In this document: positions 1-5,772 of the stretch, one piece after another
Layout: every line of letters begins with the position of its first letter
Numbering within the stretch: the first letter of the stretch is position 1
Assembly (NCBI GenBank): GCA_041309225.1
Contig: JBFYZZ010000031.1
Location: forward strand, 1 to 9,880
Direction of reading: 5' to 3'
DNA: 9,880 bases
DNA from: JAFGLY01 sp041309225
GTDB lineage: Bacteria; Myxococcota_A; UBA796; JAFGLY01
The notes under the pieces: model-generated
Seen by the model: the letters and a program-made list of their open reading frames with translations, nothing else
Databases searched by the model: none
What the model was told of the DNA's origin: nothing
Position numbers and translations under genes: made by a program

Positions 1-16
1 GCCGCCGGACGGCCCC

Positions 17-781
17 CTAGCGGGCGCCCCGCACGCGCCACGCCTCCCCGGCCGCGAGCACGGCGAAGCGGGGCAGGGCCAGCATCCGGCGCCAGCGCCG
101 CGGTTGGAGGGCGAGGCGGAAGAGCCACTCGGTGCCGGTGCGCTGCATGAGCACCGGCGCCCGCCGGACCCTTCCGGCGTGGAAGTCGAACGCCCCGCCC
201 ACCCCGATGCAGACCGGTACGCCGAGGCGATCGAGGTGCCGCGCGATCCAGAGCTCCTGGGCCGGGGCGCCCCAGGCCACGAACAGCACGTCGGGCCGCG
301 CCTCCCGGACGCGCGCGACGAGCGCGTCCTCCTCCTCCGGTGCCGGGGAGCCCGGGTAGGTGCCGGCCACCGCCAGGCCCGGGAACCGGGCCCCGAGCCG
401 CGCCGCGGCCTCCTCGGCCACGCCCGGGGCCGCGCCGAGGAGGTAGAGGCGCCACCCCACCCGGGCGGACCGCTCGGCGATGCGCGCGACACCGTCGGCA
501 CCGGTGACCCGCTCGGGGAGGGGGCGGCCCTGCCAGCGGGCGGCCAGGAGCAAGCCCACGCCGTCCGCCACGGACAGGTCGGCGCGCCCGAGCACCCCGC
601 GGAAGACGGGATCGCGGCGGGCCGCCATCACGAACTCGGGGTTCACCGTGACCACGTGGTGGGGCTGGCCCTCGGCCACGAAGTCGGCGATGCGATCGAG
701 CGCCGTGGCCCAGTCCACGGCGTGGACGCGGATCCCGAGGATCTCCACGGCGGGCAGGGGGGGGAGGCCGCACGCGTGCAT
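17..781 (-). CDS. WecG/TagA/CpsF-family (GT26) glycosyltransferase
   Basis: Enzymes of this family transfer an N-acetyl-hexosamine type sugar (ManNAc or ManNAcA in the studied members) from a UDP donor to a membrane lipid-linked sugar, an early step in building surface polysaccharide or teichoic acid. The 254-residue protein has the family pattern throughout: TVNPEF at 45-50, ADG at 72-74, RVTGAD at 91-96, a YLLGAAPG stretch at 113-120, FVAWGAPAQE at 167-176, GVGGAFDFHAG at 193-203 and the basic C-terminal block RTGTEWLFRLALQPRRW (214-230). T45, N47, D73 and R91 line up by spacing with active-site residues reported for a characterised TagA; D73 would be the catalytic base. The ATG at 781 was chosen; no clear Shine-Dalgarno precedes it, and a GTG at codon 12 is an alternative. 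The gene ends at the left edge, so any polysaccharide cluster it belongs to lies outside. Family call is firm; the exact sugar and acceptor cannot be told. Confidence 0.93.
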   Translation of the reverse strand: MHACGLPPLPAVEILGIRVHAVDWATALDRIADFVAEGQPHHVVTVNPEFVMAARRDPVFRGVLGRADLSVADGVGLLLAARWQGRPLPERVTGADGVARIAERSARVGWRLYLLGAAPGVAEEAAARLGARFPGLAVAGTYPGSPAPEEEDALVARVREARPDVLFVAWGAPAQELWIARHLDRLGVPVCIGVGGAFDFHAGRVRRAPVLMQRTGTEWLFRLALQPRRWRRMLALPRFAVLAAGEAWRVRGAR

Positions 782-807
782 GGCCCACCCACCGTAGCAC
801 CCGGCCG

Positions 808-836
808 TGCACCGTGGCCCGGCAGCGGGCTAGAGC
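808..836 (+). promoter_or_regulatory. weak candidate promoter for the ZIP transporter gene
   Basis: In the 82-bp space between the divergent genes, TGCACC (808-813) and TAGAGC (831-836) are separated by 17 bp. Each matches only three of six positions of the sigma-70 consensus. The placement, about 28 bp before the start codon, is reasonable, but in GC-rich DNA such matches arise easily, so this is a suggestion only. Confidence 0.15.
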
Positions 837-852
837 CCCCGGGACGATCCCC

Positions 853-857
853 GGAGG
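853..857 (+). promoter_or_regulatory. Shine-Dalgarno site fixing the GTG start of zupT
   Basis: GGAGG at 853-857 lies 6 nt before the GTG at 864. It supports this GTG as the start, since no ATG sits at the right place. A small inverted repeat (CCGGG 839-843, CCCGG 850-854) overlaps the site and could partly hide it in mRNA; that is inference. Confidence 0.6.
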
Positions 858-863
858 CCGAAG

Positions 864-1670
864 GTGGAACCGTCCGTCCCGACCGCGCTGGCCCTCACGC
901 TGTTCGCCGGCCTCGCGACCTCGGTGGGAAGCGCGCTGGTCTACTTCGCCCGCAAGCCGGACACCCGTGTGCTCTCCGTGGCCCTCGGGTTCTCGGCCGG
1001 GGTCATGATCTTCGTGTCGTTCGTGGAGCTCCTGCCCCAGGGCACGGCGGCGCTCGCGGAACACGCGGGTCCGGTCGGTGGCACGATCCAGTCCTGGCTG
1101 GCGTTCTTCGTCGGGATGATCGCGATCGCCGTCATCGACCGCCTCGTGCCCGAGCGCCAGAATCCCCACGCGGCCCGGGCGGGCGAGGCGGCGGTCCGGC
1201 CCGAGCAGCGCGACCAGCTCCTGCGCGTCGGCCTCCTCTCGGCCGCGGCCATCTGGATCCACAACTTCCCCGAGGGCCTGGCCACCTTCGCCGCGGCCCT
1301 CGAGAACCCGAGGATCGGCGTCACCATCGCGGTGGCCGTGGCCATCCACAACATCCCGGAGGGCATCGCCGTCTCCATGCCGGTGCTCTACGCCACCGGC
1401 AACCGGAGGCGGGCGTTCTGGCTCTCGGCTCTCTCCGGCCTCGCCGAGCCGCTGGGAGCGCTCCTCGGCTACGGGCTCCTCCGCCTCCTGGTCCCGATCG
1501 ATGCCGGCGTCATGGGCTGGCTGCTCTCCGGGGTCGCCGGGATCATGGTGTTCGTGTCCCTCGACGAGCTCCTGCCCACGGCCCGGGAGTACGACTCCGG
1601 CCACCTCGTGGTCTACGGCCTCATCACGGGCATGGTGGTCATGGCCGGGAGCCTGGTGGGTCTGCGGTAG
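864..1670 (+). CDS. zupT: ZIP-family divalent metal transporter, ZupT type
   Basis: ZupT proteins are inner-membrane carriers that bring zinc, and less specifically iron, manganese or cobalt, into the cytoplasm. The 268-residue length is close to E. coli ZupT. Both metal-binding helix motifs are intact: HNFPEGLATF (133-142) and HNIPEGIAV (162-170), followed by SGLAEPLGALLG (191-202) and VAGIMVFVSLDELLPTA (224-240), all in the order seen in ZupT. Hydrophobic segments lie near 8-28, 37-57, 76-92, 120-145, 151-176, 186-208, 215-235 and 248-266, giving the eight helices expected. The loop at about 93-118 is charged but not the histidine-rich kind of eukaryotic ZIPs. The GTG start has a good ribosome site. 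The gene runs head-on into hemW with a 15-bp gap and no obvious terminator. No Zur-like operator was recognised upstream, so its control is unknown. Confidence 0.93.
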   Translation: MEPSVPTALALTLFAGLATSVGSALVYFARKPDTRVLSVALGFSAGVMIFVSFVELLPQGTAALAEHAGPVGGTIQSWLAFFVGMIAIAVIDRLVPERQNPHAARAGEAAVRPEQRDQLLRVGLLSAAAIWIHNFPEGLATFAAALENPRIGVTIAVAVAIHNIPEGIAVSMPVLYATGNRRRAFWLSALSGLAEPLGALLGYGLLRLLVPIDAGVMGWLLSGVAGIMVFVSLDELLPTAREYDSGHLVVYGLITGMVVMAGSLVGLR

Positions 1671-1685
1671 CGGGTCGAGCGGCGG

Positions 1686-2804
1686 CTACCCCGCGAACGC
1701 GCGCGCGAGGCCATCGGCGAACAGGAAGCCGTGGGCCGTGGGCCGGACCCGGTCGCCGTCCTCGACGAGGAGGCCGCGGGCGAGGGCGCGCTCAAGCGTG
1801 CGCGCGCCGTCGGGCGCCTCCAGGAGCAGCGCGACCGGTACACCCGCCGCGGTGCGGAGGCCGAGGGCGAGGCACTCCAGGCGGACCGCGGCCTCGTCGA
1901 GCGTCTCGGCGCCCTCCTCGGGGAGCCGCCCCGCCGCCAGGGCGGCGAGGTAGGGACCGGGCGCAGGGAGGTTCCACCAGCGATGCGAGCCGTCGAAGGC
2001 GTGTGCCGCGGGCCCCAGGCCGAGCACCGGCACCCGGGCCCAGTACCGGGCGTTGTGACGCGCCCGGAAGGCAGGGGCGCGGGACCAGGAGGAGACCTCG
2101 TCGTGCCCCCACCCCTCCCGCTCGAGGATCCGGCATGTCCGCCGGTAGATCGCGGCCTGGCGGGCCTCGGTCGGGGCCCGGACCTCGCCCCGCTCCACCC
2201 GCCCGGCGAGCGGCGTGTCCGGCTCCACCGAGAGCAGGTAGACGGAGAGGTGGTCCGGCCCGAGTGCGAGCGCCTCGACGAGCTCGGCCTCCCACGCAGC
2301 CTCCCGCTGGCCGGGGCGGCCCGCGATGAGGTCGATCGACACCGTGGCGAACCCCGCGGCGCGCGCCTCCCGCACGGCCCGGGCCGCGGCGGCGGCGGCG
2401 GGCCGCCGCCCCAGGAGCACGAGGGCGGGGGCGCGGAGCGGCTGGACACCGAGGGCGATCCGGTCGAACCCCAGGGCCTGCAGCCGGGCGGCCCGGCCGG
2501 GGAGGAGATCGTCCGGGTTGGCCTCGATCGTGACCTCGGCGCCCCTGGCGAGGGGGAGCCGGGCCCGGAGCCCCTCCACGAGGCGAGCGATTTCGTCGTC
2601 GTCGAGCACGGTGGGGGTGCCGCCGCCCAGGTAGAGGGACCCGAACGGGCCGGGCCAGGCCGGGGCGCGGCGCTCGGCCTCGGCGAGGATCCCGCCGAGC
2701 GTGGCCCCGGCGAGCGACCGATCCGTGCCCGTGGGGAAGGCGCAGTAGGTGCAGCGCCGTGCGCAGAACGGGAGGTGGACGTAGCAGCCCGCGAGCGCGT
2801 CCAC
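1686..2804 (-). CDS. hemW: HemW-type radical SAM protein (heme chaperone, coproporphyrinogen oxidase-like)
   Basis: HemW is a cytoplasmic radical-SAM relative of HemN that binds heme and is thought to deliver it to target proteins rather than oxidise coproporphyrinogen. The 372-residue protein carries the [4Fe-4S] motif CX3CX2C at C14, C18 and C21, the SAM-binding GGGTP at 60-64, IEANPDD at 93-99, a VSIDLIAG strand at 155-162, and the HemW block HNARYW (250-255) followed by VLGLGPAAHAF (260-270). Two usual spots are altered: GVQPL (119-123) where most relatives have GVQSF, and GRRP (132-135) where GRxH is common. The GTG start is the only sensible one before the cysteines; it lies 9 nt after the lepA stop without a clear Shine-Dalgarno, so translation is probably coupled to lepA. 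lepA next to hemW is a widely conserved gene pair, which supports HemW over HemN. Confidence 0.92.
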   Translation of the reverse strand: MDALAGCYVHLPFCARRCTYCAFPTGTDRSLAGATLGGILAEAERRAPAWPGPFGSLYLGGGTPTVLDDDEIARLVEGLRARLPLARGAEVTIEANPDDLLPGRAARLQALGFDRIALGVQPLRAPALVLLGRRPAAAAAARAVREARAAGFATVSIDLIAGRPGQREAAWEAELVEALALGPDHLSVYLLSVEPDTPLAGRVERGEVRAPTEARQAAIYRRTCRILEREGWGHDEVSSWSRAPAFRARHNARYWARVPVLGLGPAAHAFDGSHRWWNLPAPGPYLAALAAGRLPEEGAETLDEAAVRLECLALGLRTAAGVPVALLLEAPDGARTLERALARGLLVEDGDRVRPTAHGFLFADGLARAFAG

Positions 2805-2813
2805 CGGGCGGCC

Positions 2814-4610
2814 TCAGTCGGTGTCGCTCTTGAGCACCGCCACGTAGGCGTGCTGTGGGATGTGGACCTCGCCCACCATCTTCATCCGCTTCTTGCCACG
2901 CGCCTGCCGGTCCAGGAGCTTGCGCTTGCGGGTGATGTCGCCGCCGTAGCACTTCGCGGTGACGTCCTTGCGAAGCGCGTTGACTGTGGTCCTCGCGACG
3001 ATCCGCCCGCCCACGGCCCCTTGGATCGCGATCTTGAACTGGTGCCGCGGGATCTCCTCTTCGAGGCGCTCGCACATCTGGAGCGCCCGGGCGCGGGCCC
3101 GGTCCTCGTGCACGATGAGCGAGAGGGCGTCGACCCGCTCCCCGTTGACCAGGATGTCCAGCTTGACCACCGGGCTCGGCCGCCAGTCCAGGAACTCGTA
3201 ATCGAACGATCCGTAGCCCTGCGTGATGGTCTTGAGCCGGTCGTAGAAGTCGTAGACGACCTCGGCGAGGGGGAGGTCCACGGCGAGCTCGACCCGGCCC
3301 GGGGAGGGCCAGGCGAAGGCCTGGTCGACCCCGCGCCGCTCGAGGCAGAGGCGCGTGACGATCCCGGTGTACCGCTCGGGGAAGAGGAGCTGCGCCCGGA
3401 TGAACGGCTCCAGCACGCGGGCGATCCGGGACTCGTCCGGCCAGCGGTGGGGGTTGTCCAGGACCAGGGTGGACCCGTCGTTCATCTCCACCCGGTACTG
3501 GACCGAGGGTGCGGTGAGGACGAGCGCCTGGTCGTACTCCCGGTCCATCCGCTCCTCGAAGACCTCGAGGTGGAGGAGGCCCAGGAACCCGCACCGGAAG
3601 CCCTGCCCCAGGGCCGCGGAGGCGTCCCGCTCGTAGTCGAGCGCGGCGTCGTTGAGCTTGTACTTTTCGAGCGCCTCCACCAGGGCGGGGTAGTCCTCTG
3701 AGGCCACCGGGTAGACCGACGAGAACACCACCGGCTTGAGCGCCCGGAACCCGGGGAGCGCCCGGGCGACGGGCCGTGCCGGGTCGGTGAGGGTGTCGCC
3801 GATGGCCACGTCGGCGACGGTCTTCAAACCCGAGACCACGTAGCCGACCTCCCCCGCGGCGAGCTGGGGCCTCGGCACCCGGCCGGGCTGGAAGACGCCC
3901 ACCTCCTCCACCCGGCACTGGCGGCCGCTGGCCACGAACTGCATCGCCTGGCCGGGCCTGAGCACCCCGTCCACCACGCGCACGCTCATGATGGCGCCGC
4001 GGAACGAGTCGTAGTGGGCGTCGAACACGAGCACCGCGAGCGGGGCTCCGGAATCGCCCGCTGGCGGCGGGATCCGGGCCACGATGGCCTCGAACAGCGC
4101 CGGGACGCCGGTGCCGTCCTTGGCCGAGACGAGGAGGGCGCCCTCCGGATCGAGCCCCAGCTCCCGCCCGATCTGCTCCCTCACGCGCTCGGGGTCGGCC
4201 GCGGGCAGGTCGATCTTGTTGATGACCGGGATGACCTCGAGGTCCTGCTCCAGGGCGAGGTACAGGTTGGCCAGGGTCTGCGCCTCGACCCCCTGGGTGG
4301 CGTCCACGACGAGCAGTACCCCCTCGCAGGCGGCCAGGGCGCGCGACACCTCGTAGGTGAAGTCCACGTGCCCCGGCGTGTCGATGAGGTTCAGCACGCA
4401 GGGCTCGCCGTCCGGGTCGGTCCAGGGCAGGGCCACGGTCTGGCTCTTGATGGTGATGCCCCGCTCCCGCTCGATGTCCATGCTGTCCAGGAACTGGTCG
4501 TGGAAGGTGCGGTCGTCCACGAGTCCCGTGAGCTGGAGGAAGCGGTCGGCCAGGGTGGACTTCCCGTGGTCGATGTGGGCGATGATGCTGAAGTTGCGCA
4601 GGCCGGGCAT
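2814..4610 (-). CDS. lepA: Elongation factor 4 (LepA), ribosome-associated GTPase
   Basis: LepA binds the ribosome, hydrolyses GTP and acts in translation or ribosome assembly; its loss is usually mild. From the ATG at 4610 the protein has 598 residues, the normal family size. GTPase motifs are complete: AHIDHGKST (11-19), ERGIT (49-53), DTPGH (77-81), NKID (131-134) and SAKDG (162-166). The LepA-specific region ALGQGFRCGFLGLLHLEV and the unique C-terminal domain with LRKDVTAKCYGGDITRKRKL (546-565) are present; together these separate it from EF-G, which lacks that domain. The reading frame stays open upstream to 4745, but those 45 extra codons have no counterpart in LepA proteins, are rich in Pro and Ala, and would overlap the divergent corA start, so the shorter form is chosen. 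It is the first gene of the lepA-hemW operon. Confidence 0.97.
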   Translation of the reverse strand: MPGLRNFSIIAHIDHGKSTLADRFLQLTGLVDDRTFHDQFLDSMDIERERGITIKSQTVALPWTDPDGEPCVLNLIDTPGHVDFTYEVSRALAACEGVLLVVDATQGVEAQTLANLYLALEQDLEVIPVINKIDLPAADPERVREQIGRELGLDPEGALLVSAKDGTGVPALFEAIVARIPPPAGDSGAPLAVLVFDAHYDSFRGAIMSVRVVDGVLRPGQAMQFVASGRQCRVEEVGVFQPGRVPRPQLAAGEVGYVVSGLKTVADVAIGDTLTDPARPVARALPGFRALKPVVFSSVYPVASEDYPALVEALEKYKLNDAALDYERDASAALGQGFRCGFLGLLHLEVFEERMDREYDQALVLTAPSVQYRVEMNDGSTLVLDNPHRWPDESRIARVLEPFIRAQLLFPERYTGIVTRLCLERRGVDQAFAWPSPGRVELAVDLPLAEVVYDFYDRLKTITQGYGSFDYEFLDWRPSPVVKLDILVNGERVDALSLIVHEDRARARALQMCERLEEEIPRHQFKIAIQGAVGGRIVARTTVNALRKDVTAKCYGGDITRKRKLLDRQARGKKRMKMVGEVHIPQHAYVAVLKSDTD

Positions 4611-4620
4611 GAGCGGGTCC

Positions 4621-4638
4621 AGCGGGGGCGCTCCCGCT
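4621..4638. repeat. 18-bp near-perfect palindrome in the lepA leader
   Basis: AGCGGGGGCGCTCCCGCT pairs with itself along its whole length except for one G/T position (4627 with 4632). It lies 11 bp before the lepA start codon and covers the expected -10 position of the minus-strand promoter candidate. It could be an operator or an mRNA hairpin near the start codon. No known regulator site was recognised. Confidence 0.4.
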
Positions 4639-4661
4639 ATCGCCGGCGCGGGGTCTGTCAA
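4633..4661 (-). promoter_or_regulatory. candidate promoter of the lepA-hemW operon
   Basis: On the minus strand a perfect TTGACA (4661-4656) stands out in the GC-rich intergenic DNA. Sixteen bases further on is TAGCGG (4639-4634), which keeps only the first two bases of a -10 box. Transcription would start roughly 15 to 20 bases before the lepA ATG, giving a very short leader. The -35 match is real; the -10 is weak. Confidence 0.35.
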
Positions 4662-4672
4662 CGGGACCGGCG

Positions 4673-4701
4673 GCGACGGCTGGTGGTGGCCGGCGTAGAA
4701 T
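4673..4701 (+). promoter_or_regulatory. candidate promoter of corA
   Basis: TAGAAT (4696-4701) matches five of six bases of the -10 consensus and is one of the few AT-rich spots between lepA and corA. Seventeen bases upstream is GCGACG (4673-4678), a three-of-six -35 match. The implied leader is about 36 nt, ending in the ribosome site at 4730-4735. Confidence 0.35.
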
Positions 4702-4729
4702 GGCCGCGCCCGGCCGAGCGCGACCGGGC

Positions 4730-4735
4730 GGAGGT
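4730..4735 (+). promoter_or_regulatory. Shine-Dalgarno site of corA
   Basis: GGAGGT ends 8 nt before the ATG at 4744. This near-ideal site decides the corA start. Confidence 0.65.
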
Positions 4736-4743
4736 CGCCACCC

Positions 4744-5772
4744 ATGTCCGAAGCCCGCTTCTTCTCCGTGTCCGGGAGGCATCACCTGGCGCCCTTGCCC
4801 GACCTCGACGGGGCGCTCACCGCCTGGCGCGCCGGGAAGGTGGTGTGGCTCGACTACGAGGCCCCCGTGCGGGCGGACCTGGAGGCCCTCGTGGAGCCCC
4901 TGGGGCTCCACCCGCTCGCCGTCGAGGACTGCCTCGACTCGGATCAGATCCCCAAGATCGAGGAGTTTCCGACCAACACGTTCGTCCTCTTCAACGAGTA
5001 CCGGTACGTGGAGGGCCGCCTCGAGGTCCACGAGATCGATGCGTTCGTGGGGAAGGGATTCCTGGTGACGGTACACCAGCATCCCGGCACGTTCGCCGGC
5101 CTGGTGGAGACGCTCGCGGCCGAGCACGCCAGCCTCGACCGGGGGGCCGACTTCGTGCTCCACGTGGTGATGGACCACGTGGTAGACCGCAAGCTCGATG
5201 CCATCGAGGCCGTCCAGGACGAGATCGACGACGCCGAGGAGCGGATCCTGGCCGACATCGCGGCGTTCCGGCCCCAGGACCTGCTGGGCCTGCGCCGGGC
5301 GCTCCTCGCGCTCCGCAAGAGCCTGTTCCACGAGCGCGAGATCCTCGTGAAGATCTGCCGCCGCGACTCGCACTTCGTCACCGAGAAGGCCGTCTTCCAC
5401 TTCCGCGACGTCTACGACCACCTGGCCCGGTACTTCGAGGTGACCGAGATCGGCCGCGAGATGATCGCCAACCTGATGGAGATATACCTCTCCATGCTGA
5501 ACAACCGGATGGCGGCCCTCGCGAACCGCACCAACCGGGTGATGCGCAGGCTGACCGTCATCATGACGATCTTCATGCCGCTCACCCTGCTGGCGGGGAT
5601 CGGCGGCATGTCCGAGTGGACCATGATGACCGGGGGCCGGGCCCACTGGCGGGTCGCCTACCCGGCGTTCCTCCTGCTCCTCGTCGGGGTGGGCTGGGCC
5701 TCCTACCTGCTGCTCCGCTGGATCGACCGGCGCACCCTGGTCCCCGATCCCGACGTCCCGCGGGCGGCCTGA
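4744..5772 (+). CDS. corA: CorA-family divalent cation transporter with a GMS instead of GMN motif
   Basis: CorA proteins form pentameric inner-membrane channels for Mg2+ (also Co2+, Ni2+); each subunit has a large cytoplasmic N-terminal funnel, a long stalk helix and two C-terminal membrane helices. The 342-residue protein fits: an alpha/beta domain at about 1-140 (LHPLAVEDCLD at 55-65 is typical), a long helical stretch from about 140 to 265, TM1 at about 268-287 and TM2 at about 304-325, then a charged tail. The loop after TM1 reads AGIGGMSEWTMMTG (284-297). Classic CorA has GMN here, and this asparagine is important for ion entry; residue 290 is serine (codon 5611-5613). The gene otherwise looks intact, so this is more likely a natural subfamily than a dead copy. 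ZntB (GIN) is less likely. The 3' end is overlapped for 191 bp by the opposing peptidase frame. Substrate is not certain. Confidence 0.92.
   Translation: MSEARFFSVSGRHHLAPLPDLDGALTAWRAGKVVWLDYEAPVRADLEALVEPLGLHPLAVEDCLDSDQIPKIEEFPTNTFVLFNEYRYVEGRLEVHEIDAFVGKGFLVTVHQHPGTFAGLVETLAAEHASLDRGADFVLHVVMDHVVDRKLDAIEAVQDEIDDAEERILADIAAFRPQDLLGLRRALLALRKSLFHEREILVKICRRDSHFVTEKAVFHFRDVYDHLARYFEVTEIGREMIANLMEIYLSMLNNRMAALANRTNRVMRRLTVIMTIFMPLTLLAGIGGMSEWTMMTGGRAHWRVAYPAFLLLLVGVGWASYLLLRWIDRRTLVPDPDVPRAA

Noticed and set aside
791..798. Shared octamer ACCGTAGC in two divergent intergenic regions (also at 7675-7682)
   Set aside because: It looked like a common regulatory site, but CCGTAGC also occurs inside the lepA coding region (near 2945 and 3213), so the match is probably chance.
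1671..1685. Bidirectional terminator between the convergent zupT and hemW genes
   Set aside because: The gap is only 15 bp and contains no inverted repeat with flanking T or A runs.
104..2329. Long plus-strand open frame over the glycosyltransferase and ZIP genes
   Set aside because: Same cause: antisense or off-frame shadow with low-complexity product, overlapping two genes with clear homology.
4611..4745. N-terminal extension of LepA by 45 codons
   Set aside because: The extension has no match to LepA proteins, would overlap the divergent corA start, and the shorter form has exactly the usual length.
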